A DNA stretch of 64,000 bases, taken from the NCBI GenBank assembly GCA_043554545.1, contig CP121337.1, forward strand, positions 2,046,001-2,110,000, in the 5' to 3' direction. Position numbers and translations under genes: made by a program. Of the stretch, positions 43,667 through 53,863 are shown one piece after another; position 1 is the first letter of the stretch, and each line of letters starts with the position of its first letter. The notes under the pieces were generated by a model. The model was not told the DNA's origin, searched no databases, and saw only the letters and a program-made list of their open reading frames with translations. The DNA is from UBA7330 sp043554545. GTDB taxonomy: Bacteria > Bacteroidota > Bacteroidia > Cytophagales > Cyclobacteriaceae.

Positions 43667-46330
43667 TTAGAATTCCAGCCTATAGGTCAGAATTGGGATC
43701 AGACCTGCCATAGGGTAATCTATGATCTGATCATTCTCAGCGTCGTAGATCTGAGACCAGGTATTTAGCCTGTTAGTAACATTTTGTATATCCAGTGAGA
43801 ACACATGTTCTTTGTTTGCTTTAAATATGTGGTATTTTATTCCAACATCTAATCGTAAATAGTCTTGAGTTTTAAAAGACCAGGGATCATTCTCTACATA
43901 AACAGTCTCTCCTTTTTCACGAGAAGTCTCTAAATCAATGGGTAATTGACGCTTACCGCCAGACCACATCACCTTACCATTTACTCCTAACAGACGATCA
44001 TTTTTAAGCTTCCATTCTTTACCTCCTACCAGGTTATTGACATAGTTTATATTATACACTGTATTATACCATTTGCCATTTTTTGGTTGATATTTGGAAT
44101 CAAATATTGAGCTGGTAATCATGAAATAGTACTGGTTGCTAAAATATTTTTGCAAGGTCAACTCTAACCCATAATTACGTCCTTTACCTTCATTTACGAG
44201 GGTATCATCCAAAGCAAATCCTCCAAATATGGGTGTCCAGAGACTATTCGGATTATCAGATACAGGTAGGTTATCCATGAATTGATAATACACTTCTGAT
44301 TTCAACATCAGATCACTACCAATTTTCTTTTCGTATCCCAATACAAAATGACTGGAATGTGTGAGCTCAAGGCCTTTGTTAGGCATATAGATAGATCCAT
44401 CAGGAGCGACATTTTCAACAAAGTATATAGGTAAATTTTCATGTCTGCTGTGTCTTCCATACCCAAAAGTAATTTTTTGATTTGCAGGTAATTCATAGGA
44501 AAGACCGAAACGTGGCTCTACAATCTGATCCTTATTTAATCTGAAATAGGTGTAGTGTGCTCCTGCCGTACCTACTAATTTATCGCTGAATTTATACTTA
44601 GCCATTGCATAACCCTGATACAACATGGTATATCCATCACTATTAATTACAGTATTCATTTTACCGGTTTGCTCATCAGCTTGCTCAGTGTTATAGTCAT
44701 AATTCAATCTGCTTAAAATAACACCATATCTCATACTCAATCGACTGGAAAACTTCCTGTTGTAATAAGAAGTCAGTCTCCATGACTCTTTCTGTAGTTT
44801 ATCAAAAAATTCTCCTTTCAAAACTCCTAATGAATCTACTACCCTAAGGTCTTCTGAACTGTAGCTTTTTGAGTTCGAAATAACTGTTTCAAAGTAAGAA
44901 TCTTTGTCAGGAAAATAAGTATGAGTAATACCACTGGCATACATACCTGTTTTTGTAAAATCAGTATAACCATCTTCAAAGTGACTATCTGTAGAATCTG
45001 GAAGATACTTTTCTGATACATCAGACAATCCTCCTAAACCCCATATTGCAAAATTTCCTAGTTTTTCTGTCGGCAAGTTGACTTTGAAAGAAAGGTCCTG
45101 ATAATTCGGTAATGCATTTTCAGATACTTCAATATTGAGATCATTCAGTAAAGAAAGGGTTGAATACCTGTAATTAAATAAATATGAACCCCTATATCCT
45201 TTTTTGAATGGTCCTTCAGAAGCTATATCTATACCTAAAACACCTGCCTGAAATGTGTGCTCATATTCCTGGTTATTACCATTACGCAGCCTTAAATCAA
45301 AAACTCCAGATAAAGCATTTCCATAATCAGCAGAAAATGCACCAGTATAAAAGTCAGACCTGCCCAACATATTACTACTCAGGATACTGACAGCTCCAGA
45401 AGAATAACCTTCTTCAGCAAAATGATTTGGGCTAGGGATCTCAACTCCTTCTAATTTCCAAAGTAACCAGTTGGGTGAGTTTCCTCGAATAACAATCTCA
45501 TTTGAAGCATCATCAGTACCGGAAACTCCAGCAAAAACCTGAGCCATCCTTGCAGGATCACTGATACTAGCAGCATACCTTTTAGTTTCCTGAGCGTCAA
45601 AAGATTTTCCACTAACTACAACCATTTCATTGAACATATCGTCATTTCCTGCTGTGACAACTACTTCATTCAATGAAGTGAGTAATTCAGAAAGTTCTAC
45701 GGTGATGATGGACTCTTTTCCAGAACCAATAAGTAATTCTGATACATAAGCATCTTTATATCCAACAAAGGATACTTTCACCGTATAACGACCCACAGGT
45801 ATATCATCTATTCGAAAATTGCCATCAATATCCGACGTCGAACCTTTAAGCGGATTCGTACCTAAAAGTTGAACCGTTGCAAATGGCATTGGGGATTTGG
45901 CATCCTTGTCAATGATCTGTCCTCTGAGCGTTTGTTTAATTACAGGAGGCTGTGAAATTTCGCTTTGTTCAATTTCCTTAGGAGAGATTACGAATGTTTC
46001 ATTAATCACTTTATATGTAAATCCACTATTCTTTAACAGCGCTTTTAATGCAAGATCGACAGATGATGTGTTTATGTCGATAGTGATTTTAGGTGCTTTA
46101 CTAATTGCTTCATGGTTAAAAATCAGATCTACATCAGCCTGCTGTTTGAGCATCTCCAATGCGCTTTCCAGGGTCACATCCGCTAGTTTAATATTGATGG
46201 ACTTCTGATTCTGAGCATGTACTGGTTGCAATAAGAGTAAAAGTGCAACCAACAACCCTATTAACTCAATTCCTATTCGAGTTCCCAGGTTAAGGGAAGT
46301 ATAACGTTCATATTTAATTACTTTTTTCAT
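43667..46330 (-). CDS. TonB-dependent transducer with STN signalling domain
   Basis: An 887-residue outer-membrane receptor with signal peptide, an STN (secretin/TonB short N-terminal) domain (about 40-120; INIKLADVTLESALEMLK, FTYKVINETFVISPKE), a CarboxypepD-reg domain (130-220), plug (230-350; IVIRGNSPNWLLWKLEGVEI) and barrel ending RLEF. The STN domain marks a FecA-like transducer that reports substrate binding to a FecR protein. The FecR-like gene and ECF sigma gene lie directly upstream on the same strand. No SusD gene follows, so uptake of a starch-like glycan in Sus style is unlikely. The substrate is unknown. Confidence 0.9.
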   Translation of the reverse strand: MKKVIKYERYTSLNLGTRIGIELIGLLVALLLLLQPVHAQNQKSINIKLADVTLESALEMLKQQADVDLIFNHEAISKAPKITIDINTSSVDLALKALLKNSGFTYKVINETFVISPKEIEQSEISQPPVIKQTLRGQIIDKDAKSPMPFATVQLLGTNPLKGSTSDIDGNFRIDDIPVGRYTVKVSFVGYKDAYVSELLIGSGKESIITVELSELLTSLNEVVVTAGNDDMFNEMVVVSGKSFDAQETKRYAASISDPARMAQVFAGVSGTDDASNEIVIRGNSPNWLLWKLEGVEIPSPNHFAEEGYSSGAVSILSSNMLGRSDFYTGAFSADYGNALSGVFDLRLRNGNNQEYEHTFQAGVLGIDIASEGPFKKGYRGSYLFNYRYSTLSLLNDLNIEVSENALPNYQDLSFKVNLPTEKLGNFAIWGLGGLSDVSEKYLPDSTDSHFEDGYTDFTKTGMYASGITHTYFPDKDSYFETVISNSKSYSSEDLRVVDSLGVLKGEFFDKLQKESWRLTSYYNRKFSSRLSMRYGVILSRLNYDYNTEQADEQTGKMNTVINSDGYTMLYQGYAMAKYKFSDKLVGTAGAHYTYFRLNKDQIVEPRFGLSYELPANQKITFGYGRHSRHENLPIYFVENVAPDGSIYMPNKGLELTHSSHFVLGYEKKIGSDLMLKSEVYYQFMDNLPVSDNPNSLWTPIFGGFALDDTLVNEGKGRNYGLELTLQKYFSNQYYFMITSSIFDSKYQPKNGKWYNTVYNINYVNNLVGGKEWKLKNDRLLGVNGKVMWSGGKRQLPIDLETSREKGETVYVENDPWSFKTQDYLRLDVGIKYHIFKANKEHVFSLDIQNVTNRLNTWSQIYDAENDQIIDYPMAGLIPILTYRLEF

Positions 46331-46379
46331 AACTTTAAATGTTGAAAGATTTAACAGGTCTTTTAATGGTCTAATTCAA

Positions 46380-46403
46380 TGGGAAATGTTGCCGCATTTC
46401 CCA
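46380..46403. other. Stem-loop between fecR-like and receptor genes
   Basis: TGGGAAATG and CATTTCCCA form a perfect 9-base stem around a 6-base loop, 5 bases after the FecR-like stop. A T-run follows only on the plus strand, which carries no gene here, so on the transcribed minus strand it lacks the usual U tail. It may act as an mRNA-stabilising or attenuating hairpin in the fecR-receptor transcript rather than a full terminator. Confidence 0.45.
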
Positions 46404-46408
46404 TTTTT

Positions 46409-47575
46409 TTATTTAATAATTATTGTTTTATCGTTTAATTCAAACTGGATATCTGAAGTCGCCTCAAGTATCTTTAGGATAGATGAGATCGGTTGACTGT
46501 TATCAATTCTTCCTGTGAAGTGATAACCTACTGCTTCATTATTCTCAAAGACATATTCGAAATCGTACCAACGAGCTAATCGCTTAATAACAATTTCCAT
46601 GTTGTCATTATTAAATTCAAACTTCCCTCTTATCCATGATGTATATAAGTCAGTATTAACAGCAGCAACCTCAAGCGTCTCATCTGACTTGTTCAATATT
46701 GACTGCTCTCCTGGCTGAAGAAGCTGTATTCCCTGATCTGTTTCAATTTGTACACTTCCTTCTACCAAAGTAGTTGAAATGGTAGGTTCATTTCCGTAGG
46801 CTGACACATTGAATGATGTTCCCAACACACGAATATTTTGGTCATCACTAACAATAATGAAAGGTGATCCATTATGTGTCACATCAAAATATGCTTCTCC
46901 CGTTAAATAAACAGTTCGTGTAGTGTCATTAAAACTAACGGGATACTTCAGACTTGATCCAGCATTGAGAATGACTTGACTTCCGTCAGAAAGTTGAACT
47001 TCATATCTACCACCAACTGGTGTGGTCAATTCATTAAATACAAGACTTTTGATTTCCTCATTACTTGTGTTGCTTGAATAGGAAAGCACATGATCTTCAT
47101 TGCGAACAGTTGCAGTTCCTTGTTGTGTCTGTTTAATAGACTCATTTCCTTCTAGTTTAACTACTCCCCCATCTGCCAACTTTAAAGTGGCTCGTTGTGC
47201 TCCTGGAACAATCGTTTGATCAATCTGTGCGATAGTTGTTACAGGATCACTCTTTTGTAAATAATAATATAAACTTGCCCCTATCAATAAGGGCAATAGA
47301 ATTCCTGCAGCATATTTCATCCACTGGCTGGTAAGGTCAAAAGATCTGGTTGGAACCATCTCTTCCTCTAAATGACTCCAAACTTTCTTCGCGTCAAACT
47401 TTTGATAAATATCTACGTGATTGGTGAGTTGATCATCACTGGTAAGTACTTCATAAAGTTTCCTATTGTCTTTACTTGAACTTATCCAGGTATCCAACGC
47501 TTGTTGCTCTTTCTCAGAAAGCTTCTGGTTGATTGATTTGGTTATCAGATTCGCTATGTGAAATGTATGATTCAT
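46409..47575 (-). CDS. FecR-family anti-sigma factor
   Basis: A 388-residue membrane protein with a cytoplasmic anti-sigma segment (1-85), one transmembrane helix (about 90-107; YAAGILLPLLIGASLYYYL), a periplasmic FecR domain (VGGRYEVQLSDGSQVILNAG, GEAYFDVTHNGSPF, VLGTSFNVSAYG) and a C-terminal DUF4974 domain (RGKFEFNNDNMEIVIKRLAR). It relays the signal from the STN domain of the receptor to the sigma factor. Adjacent sigma and receptor genes on the same strand make a standard Bacteroidota Fec-type module. Confidence 0.93.
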   Translation of the reverse strand: MNHTFHIANLITKSINQKLSEKEQQALDTWISSSKDNRKLYEVLTSDDQLTNHVDIYQKFDAKKVWSHLEEEMVPTRSFDLTSQWMKYAAGILLPLLIGASLYYYLQKSDPVTTIAQIDQTIVPGAQRATLKLADGGVVKLEGNESIKQTQQGTATVRNEDHVLSYSSNTSNEEIKSLVFNELTTPVGGRYEVQLSDGSQVILNAGSSLKYPVSFNDTTRTVYLTGEAYFDVTHNGSPFIIVSDDQNIRVLGTSFNVSAYGNEPTISTTLVEGSVQIETDQGIQLLQPGEQSILNKSDETLEVAAVNTDLYTSWIRGKFEFNNDNMEIVIKRLARWYDFEYVFENNEAVGYHFTGRIDNSQPISSILKILEATSDIQFELNDKTIIIK

Positions 47576-47651
47576 AATTCCTGATTATGAACCTAAAACA
47601 ACCACCCCTAAAAAACGGGTGAAGAGAAAAAGATATTTTTATAATTTTTTT

Positions 47652-48194
47652 TTAAAGGCTGATCAAAATAGAGAAGGCTACAGGCTCAATATTTGCCTTT
47701 AGCTTTGAATAGGCAATCTTTTTCTGTGTTTTCACTGTGTTTTCAGAAATCTGAAGTTTTTCGGCAATTTCCCTGTTTTTCATTCCTTTTAGAACCAGCA
47801 CCATGATCTTTTGTGCGCCATCAGGTAATGAATTAACGGCAGCATAGAGTTGCCCAAATACCTCTTCTTTGATTACCTGATTTTGAAAATCTGATTCATT
47901 CTGCAATTCCTGGATTAAGGAAGTTTCATTTTTCTGTACGACTAATTGATGCTTTAAATAATTTAGACACTTATTCTTTACCGTATTATACAAATAAGTT
48001 TTGATCGCTGTCGGGTGGTCAAATCCTTTTCTATTCTTCCATAGACTCAAAAACGCTTCCTGAACGAGATCTTCAGACTCATTAGCATCTTTGATATAAT
48101 TAAAACTGAATGCACAGAGTCGATGAAAGTATAGATTGAAAATATTTTCAAACCCCTTTTTATCTCCCGGCACAAAGTGTTCGACCTCATTCAT
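47652..48194 (-). CDS. ECF-type RNA polymerase sigma factor, Fec-type module
   Basis: A 180-residue sigma-70 protein: region 2 (ANESEDLVQEAFLSLWKNRK, KTYLYNTVKNKCLNYLK) and region 4 (GMKNREIAEKLQISENTVKT) are complete. This is the size and style of Bacteroidota ECF factors paired with FecR. The FecR gene follows 76 bases later. It is expected to drive its own operon and the receptor when the receptor is loaded. Confidence 0.93.
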   Translation of the reverse strand: MNEVEHFVPGDKKGFENIFNLYFHRLCAFSFNYIKDANESEDLVQEAFLSLWKNRKGFDHPTAIKTYLYNTVKNKCLNYLKHQLVVQKNETSLIQELQNESDFQNQVIKEEVFGQLYAAVNSLPDGAQKIMVLVLKGMKNREIAEKLQISENTVKTQKKIAYSKLKANIEPVAFSILISL

Positions 48195-48467
48195 ATAGTA
48201 AGATCAGGTTGTGAGGATAAAAATAGCGGATTTTTTTTGGAACAGGAAGCACTAAAAGCATGTCAAGCCGAATAATGAACTATGGTTTGATCACTTATCT
48301 ACTCCTCAGCAATTACATAGGAAAAATACCTTAATGAATAGCCAAAAAATAAAACTTGGTAAACCGTAGATGGATATTGCATGATGAAATCTAACCGTAA
48401 ATGGCTAAAACCACACTACCAGATCAATATGCTAACATCATTCACTCCCTACGCAGAGATCACAAAA

Positions 48468-50840
48468 TTACCTATGTCCCTTACCTCCATATTGCATGGC
48501 TTCACCTTTTCCAAAACCGTAGCTAAAACCTAGTACGATAAACCTACCCCTGAAATTTTCATTATACAGATAGAAATTATCCTGGAAGACCTCACTGATT
48601 TGAATTCTGGAAGCAAAAAGATCTCTGACGCTAAGGTTAATTACACCCTTACCTTTAATAATCTTCTTTCTTGCTCCAATATCCATAAAAAGCATATCAG
48701 ACATTTCCCCCTGCACTGTCTGGAAAGATGACTGATACTGCCCCGTCAGCTCAATATCAATATCAGCGGGTAATTTAAACTTTGTGTTGACTTTGGAAGA
48801 CCATTGCTCAGCAGAGAAATCGAAATTCACACCTTCCAACTGTCCAGTTCTATCAAAATAATTATAATTGAAATCCGCATTCAAAGTGAACCAATTAACC
48901 GGATCATATTTGGCATTTACTTCGAGCCCCGTTGTTCTGTTAGTTCCTATGTTTTCCGGCCTCCGAATATTTACATTATTTTCAAAGACCGAAATATTGC
49001 CAATGACATCTGTGGTATACCTGTGATAAACCGCTGCATTGAGTGATAAACTTGAGAAATCATAAATGGATCCAAGCTCATAAGAATCTGTAAATTCTGG
49101 TAGTAAATTAGGATTACCCCTTCTGATGCTAAAGTTATTTCGAATGTTACTGAATGGGTTCAAATCCCGAAGTCCTGGTCGATAGATTCTTCTTGAATAA
49201 CCTGCCTGAACTGAAATGTTATTTTTCAATTTGTAAGAGGTGTGTACACTAGGAAAGAAATTGGTATAGTTGCGGTCATTTGATTCATCTGTATCGACCA
49301 AATACGTGTTTATTTCAGTGTTTTCTAGTCTTAAGCCCAACTTAAGGCCCCATTTTTCTTTTTCATAAGCAGTGGTTCCATACAATCCCAATACACCTTG
49401 ATAAAACTCAAAAGTATTTGTCTGTGTAGAATCTGTAACATAAACTTCTTCTACCAGGTTTTCCACTGCAAAATCATTACCTACATCATTAATCAAATAT
49501 TGACCTCCCGTTTCAATGGTAAATGCATCACCTAATGGCTTTGTGTAGTCAAGTTTGTAGGTATACGTTCCTAAAGTATAATTCGTAAATGTCTTCTGTG
49601 TAAGATCAAAAACTGGTGCACCTAAAGTAGTAGTGTTATCAAAATCAGAAGATTGATCCTTACCAAAAAAACGACCTACTGCAGCAAGAATTAAATCATG
49701 ATCTTCATGATCTTCAAAGTCACGTTTATATTGAAGGTCAAATTGATATTTCGGATTAATTGCATCGGTAGATTCTGTACGTACCCACTCCGACAATGAT
49801 GACTGACTAGTACCATTAAGCATCCGAAAGTTGGTTGTGGATGGCTGATCTTCTATCTCAAGTGCAAAACTTCCAGATAATGTTATGATATTGAAATCAT
49901 TTATGTAATAATCTGAACCCAACATGATATTGTAATATCGTTCATTACGAAATTCCTCCCCTGTAGAATAAATAGTTGTGTCAGTTAAAAAGTTACTATT
50001 AACATTGGAGGTCATACTGGGCAATTTATTGGTCCCCACCCCCATTTGTGTGAAGAGGTTAAACTTTTCAGTTCGTCGGTTAAGGCTAAAACCAACACTG
50101 TGGTTTCTAGGAATCCCACCATTTAGCGAAATTGATCCATTCATGCCTTTTTTATCTTCTTTCTTAATGATAATATTGATAATACCCGATGTGCCTTCTG
50201 CATCATATTTGGCTGATGGATTGGTAATTACCTCTACACTTTCGATCATATCTGCAGTGATGCTTCCTAATCCACTACCATCATCACCTGTCAAGACAGA
50301 TGGTTTTCCATTGATAAGGATCTGTACGCCTGCACTTCCCCGTAAGCTCACAACACCTTCAATATTTACATTTACCGAAGGAACATGATTAAGTACATCC
50401 AATGCACTACCACCAGCATTGCTTAGATCGGTACCCACGTTAAATACCCGTTTATCCAATCTAAATTCTGTTTGAGATTTCTGTCCTTCCACGACAATTT
50501 CATCAAGCTGCTGACTATCCGAGAGTAGCTTAATTGTTCCAAGCTCCACTTTATTGTTGCTGATTTGAAAATCTTTGATCACTGATTTTTTGAACCCAAT
50601 AAAACTGACCTCAATGTAAAACTCAGCTGCATTAGTGGTGAGACTAAATTGACCATTTGAAGACGTGGTAATGCCTGAAAGAGGCTTATCAGTCAATGCA
50701 TCAATTACGGCAACAGTGGCAAACTCCACAGGTGTGCTTTCACCTTCCACTATAGTTCCTGTAATCTCTAAATTCTTATATTGAGCATTTAGCTGTGTGA
50801 ACACCAATAAGAAACCTACGAAACTTGTAATCTTTTTCAT
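48468..50840 (-). CDS. TonB-dependent receptor of the OMP_b-brl_3 type
   Basis: A 790-residue outer-membrane protein. The ATG at 50840 (MKKITSFVGFLLVFTQLNAQ) provides the signal peptide; a 32-codon longer frame exists upstream but would bury it. The order is CarboxypepD-reg domain (about 25-110), plug (125-230; VLNHVPSVNVNIEGVVSLRG, GVQILINGKPSVLTG) and an outer-membrane beta-barrel family domain. Barrels of this subtype are not normally paired with SusD, and their substrates (metals, peptides or others) are mostly unknown. The AraC-type regulator gene lies 177 bases upstream on the same strand, with no obvious partner gene. Confidence 0.88.
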   Translation of the reverse strand: MKKITSFVGFLLVFTQLNAQYKNLEITGTIVEGESTPVEFATVAVIDALTDKPLSGITTSSNGQFSLTTNAAEFYIEVSFIGFKKSVIKDFQISNNKVELGTIKLLSDSQQLDEIVVEGQKSQTEFRLDKRVFNVGTDLSNAGGSALDVLNHVPSVNVNIEGVVSLRGSAGVQILINGKPSVLTGDDGSGLGSITADMIESVEVITNPSAKYDAEGTSGIINIIIKKEDKKGMNGSISLNGGIPRNHSVGFSLNRRTEKFNLFTQMGVGTNKLPSMTSNVNSNFLTDTTIYSTGEEFRNERYYNIMLGSDYYINDFNIITLSGSFALEIEDQPSTTNFRMLNGTSQSSLSEWVRTESTDAINPKYQFDLQYKRDFEDHEDHDLILAAVGRFFGKDQSSDFDNTTTLGAPVFDLTQKTFTNYTLGTYTYKLDYTKPLGDAFTIETGGQYLINDVGNDFAVENLVEEVYVTDSTQTNTFEFYQGVLGLYGTTAYEKEKWGLKLGLRLENTEINTYLVDTDESNDRNYTNFFPSVHTSYKLKNNISVQAGYSRRIYRPGLRDLNPFSNIRNNFSIRRGNPNLLPEFTDSYELGSIYDFSSLSLNAAVYHRYTTDVIGNISVFENNVNIRRPENIGTNRTTGLEVNAKYDPVNWFTLNADFNYNYFDRTGQLEGVNFDFSAEQWSSKVNTKFKLPADIDIELTGQYQSSFQTVQGEMSDMLFMDIGARKKIIKGKGVINLSVRDLFASRIQISEVFQDNFYLYNENFRGRFIVLGFSYGFGKGEAMQYGGKGHR

Positions 50841-51017
50841 AATCAACCGGAAAATTAGGACCTCACTTTGAAGCAAAGTTGAAGCTATAATAAAAATGTT
50901 GACTATTTCAGGGTCCCTACTCGTGGAATGAACCATTATTAGAGATAATGAACTTCTATTAAGGTATATATTACAAATACCAACTAAAAAGGTAAAGCCA
51001 GCAATTCATTGCTAAAC

Positions 51018-52004
51018 TCAAACTGACATGGCTAAATGACTGTTGTATTTGGTGCGGTATTCAGTTGGGGAACAACCTGTGATTTTTTTAAATACACCTC
51101 TAAATGCCTTACTATCAAGATATCCAACATCCATCATTACCTCATTGACGTTCTTCCCGGTCCGCTCAAATGACTTTTTTGCTGCTTCAACCTTTACGCG
51201 CTGAATGTATTCAAAGGGTGTGTTTTGGGTAGCTTTCTTAAACCTTCTAATAAAGTTTCTTTTACTTAGTGAAACAATATCTGCCAGCTCGTCTATTGAC
51301 ATCTGCCTAGAATAATTGGCTTCAACATAGTCCTGTACTTTTTGAATCATCTCATCTCCATGTCCTTTTTGGGATTCAAAAATGAAGAATTCTGATTGAT
51401 TGAATCGATCAATATCTATTTCAAAAAGTTTACTCGACAAAATCGCTAAGTCTCTACCATTGTACTTTTCAATTAAATAAATTAGCAAATTAAGAAACGA
51501 ATAAGCACCTCCTGAGGTATATAGTCCTTTTTCATCCGTGATGATCTTTTCAGGTTGAAAATCTACTTCAGGAAACATCTGCTGAAATGCCTCTGTACCA
51601 ATCCAATGCGTGGTTGCTTGTTTTCCGTTGAGTAATCCAGTTTCAGCTAAAAGAAAAGCGCCCATACACAAACTAGCTACTTCTGCTCCTTTAGTATACA
51701 TTGACTGTATCCATGGCACAAAGTCATTATTGATAGCTAAAGAATGTGACATATCACCCATTATTGTGGTGACAACAACCAGATCTGTTTCTTTGACTTT
51801 GTCAATGGTGACATGTGGTTTAATACTAAATATCCCATCATATAACTCTGTTTTCTTGCTGATTCCAACGAGTTGAATTTCATAAAAAGGATCTACCCCC
51901 TGATCTTTCAGAAAATTATTTACCTGTCCAAAAAGTTTAAAAACCCCCACCACACTACTCAAAACAACTGGGCCTTCAGGCACAATGACAGATACATGTT
52001 TCAT
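51018..52004 (-). CDS. GlxA-type AraC transcriptional regulator with DJ-1/PfpI domain
   Basis: A 328-residue regulator starting at the ATG at 52004 (MKHVSVIVPEG); a longer frame exists. The N-terminal DJ-1/PfpI-like domain has the nucleophile elbow ASLCMGAFLLAETGLLNGKQ followed by ATTHW, as in GlxA proteins. The C-terminal domain has two AraC helix-turn-helix motifs (MSIDELADIVSLSKRNFIRR, VNEVMMDVGYLDSKAFRGVF). It likely senses a small metabolite. The divergent DUF1761 gene about 140 bases away is a plausible target (inference). Confidence 0.9.
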   Translation of the reverse strand: MKHVSVIVPEGPVVLSSVVGVFKLFGQVNNFLKDQGVDPFYEIQLVGISKKTELYDGIFSIKPHVTIDKVKETDLVVVTTIMGDMSHSLAINNDFVPWIQSMYTKGAEVASLCMGAFLLAETGLLNGKQATTHWIGTEAFQQMFPEVDFQPEKIITDEKGLYTSGGAYSFLNLLIYLIEKYNGRDLAILSSKLFEIDIDRFNQSEFFIFESQKGHGDEMIQKVQDYVEANYSRQMSIDELADIVSLSKRNFIRRFKKATQNTPFEYIQRVKVEAAKKSFERTGKNVNEVMMDVGYLDSKAFRGVFKKITGCSPTEYRTKYNSHLAMSV

Positions 52005-52144
52005 GATAAGCAATTTAGACTTTAAACATGCCAAAAGTAACACCTAATAATGTCACTATCAACCCTTAAAGATGTCAATAATACACACCCTGTTTATTCC
52101 CACAAGGCCATATTTTTGTCTACACAAATCAAAACAATAAAATA

Positions 52145-52585
52145 ATGCCTGAAATCACTGTAAACATGACAGCCGTAATTATTGCTGTAGTTGTAAACTT
52201 CATTTTTGGATTTATCTGGTATACTCCATTATTTGGTAAGATATGGGCCAAAGAAATGGGTATGGACCCTAACCATAAACCTTCATCCAGAGCTATGGTA
52301 GGTGGAATGATCACCATGATAATAGGACAGTTTCTCTTTGCCTGGGTTCTTGCGAACAATATGGCAGCTTATAATCCATTAACCTGGGGCTTTCCACCAT
52401 CAGATTATCCACCTATCGGAGTGGCTGGTATGGCTGCCGTATTTACCTGGCTTGGGTTTTATCTGCCAGTTGATATTGGAACGGTAACATGGGAGCAAAA
52501 ATCTTGGAAACTTTTCGGTATTAATACATCTTATCATTTCCTGACACTATTGATCGCCGCATTGATCATTGCGTTTTTACCTTGA
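52145..52585 (+). CDS. DUF1761 membrane protein
   Basis: A 146-residue protein with four hydrophobic helices and the DUF1761 signature FGFIWYTPLFGKIWAKEMG near the N-terminus. The family is common in Bacteroidota and has no known role. It is transcribed divergently from the GlxA-type regulator. Confidence 0.85.
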   Translation: MPEITVNMTAVIIAVVVNFIFGFIWYTPLFGKIWAKEMGMDPNHKPSSRAMVGGMITMIIGQFLFAWVLANNMAAYNPLTWGFPPSDYPPIGVAGMAAVFTWLGFYLPVDIGTVTWEQKSWKLFGINTSYHFLTLLIAALIIAFLP

Positions 52586-52593
52586 TTTTTTAG

Positions 52594-52632
52594 GAGGAAA
52601 TCTCAGGAGCGGCATTTGCTTTGGATTTCCTC
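52594..52632. other. Stem-loop between convergent genes
   Basis: GAGGAAATC and GATTTCCTC form a perfect 9-base stem with a 21-base loop, in the 105-base gap between the convergent DUF1761 and dehydrogenase genes. Neither side is followed by a proper T-run in the direction of transcription, so a terminator role is only possible, not shown. Confidence 0.3.
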
Positions 52633-52690
52633 TCTCCAAGATTAGACATGTACTATTCGTAACATGGATAAGTCAATCACCCTCTACTGA

Positions 52691-53806
52691 TTAACTGTTA
52701 CCCAAACAATTGGTTTCCCAGTCAAAAGTTACGTTTGTTTGTTTGGAAATCTTTTTCAGGTCATCTAAAACACCCTGGATAATAGGTATGCCATGCTTAC
52801 CTCTATATGCTTCCGCCTCCCTTTCCGGATCACCAGGAATTAATACAGCTTTTTGGCCTTTAGATGGTTTGGTGTTTCTGAAAGTTTCAATCCAATGGTC
52901 AATCCTTTGCTTAAAAACAGCTATTTCTTCAAACCCATCAATTTCCATGGCACCAAAAAAATGACCAATTCCTTTCCCTACGCTTGTTTCAGGTGGTTTT
53001 TCAAATAAAGCAAATTGTGGTACAAAAGGACCCCAGTTAGCGCCTCCAAGTACCCCACATAAAATATCAACCATTGAGGCAAGGCAATATCCTTTGTGTC
53101 CACCCATTTCACGCGTGGAACCCAATGGTAGCAAACTACCTTCATACATGTCCGATGGTGTGTTTGTGTTATTCCCTTCCTTGTCTACCATCCATCCGGA
53201 TGGAATGTTGTCGCCCGCTCTATTCGCAACCTCAACTTTTCCCAACGCAACTACACTTGTAGCCAGATCAATGACTATAGGCGGGTATTTTTCACCTGGA
53301 AAAGCAATAGAAATCGGATTAGTTCCTAACATACTTTCTGCTCCCCACAATGGAGTAACTATGCTTGAAGTGTTGGTCATGGACCAGCCAATCATATCCT
53401 TTTCTAATGCCTTGAGTGAATAGTATGAGGCGATTCCATAATGATTGGTATTACATACACTCACCCAGCCTGAACCGTGTTTAGAAGCCTTATCCATGGC
53501 TATCTCATTTGCTTTGGGACCAACTACTAACCCAAGGCCACCATCGCCATCCACAGTACCTACGCTTTTCTTATCTCTTACCAAATGAATATTTGGGTTT
53601 GGATTAATCCTCCCAATGCTAAACATCTCTACATACGATCTCAATCTCGCAATACCATGAGAATCAATCCCTCTCACGTCAGCTTTTGCCAATACATCAG
53701 CAGCTAGCCATGCGTCTTGAGTTGGTACTTCAAAATGTTGAAATACACGGGCTGAAAAGTCACTTAGAAAAGTAGGATTAAAAAGATAATAATTAGGTTT
53801 ACTCAT
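52691..53806 (-). CDS. Type-2 malate/L-lactate dehydrogenase family oxidoreductase
   Basis: A 371-residue enzyme of the Ldh_2 (YiaK/AllD/ComC) family, which has its own NAD(P) fold. The start is the ATG at 53806 (MSKPNYYLFN). Key features are DVRGIDSHGIARL, DGDGGLGLVVGPKANEIAM, NTNHYGIASYYSL with the catalytic His, and GTNPISIAFPG. It reduces 2-oxoacids (oxaloacetate, pyruvate or analogues) with NAD(P)H. The exact substrate is not readable. The neighbouring DUF2306 gene is transcribed from the same strand, 57 bases upstream. Confidence 0.9.
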   Translation of the reverse strand: MSKPNYYLFNPTFLSDFSARVFQHFEVPTQDAWLAADVLAKADVRGIDSHGIARLRSYVEMFSIGRINPNPNIHLVRDKKSVGTVDGDGGLGLVVGPKANEIAMDKASKHGSGWVSVCNTNHYGIASYYSLKALEKDMIGWSMTNTSSIVTPLWGAESMLGTNPISIAFPGEKYPPIVIDLATSVVALGKVEVANRAGDNIPSGWMVDKEGNNTNTPSDMYEGSLLPLGSTREMGGHKGYCLASMVDILCGVLGGANWGPFVPQFALFEKPPETSVGKGIGHFFGAMEIDGFEEIAVFKQRIDHWIETFRNTKPSKGQKAVLIPGDPEREAEAYRGKHGIPIIQGVLDDLKKISKQTNVTFDWETNCLGNS

Positions 53807-53863
53807 TTTAAAAAAGTCATGCAAACACAATTTTAATTTATTGAACTAGCATGTGCTAATCTA

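Noticed and set aside
48381..48524. A short plus-strand open frame beginning ATGATG before the end of the TonB receptor
   Set aside because: It runs antisense into the conserved receptor C-terminus, is under 50 codons and has no homology signal.
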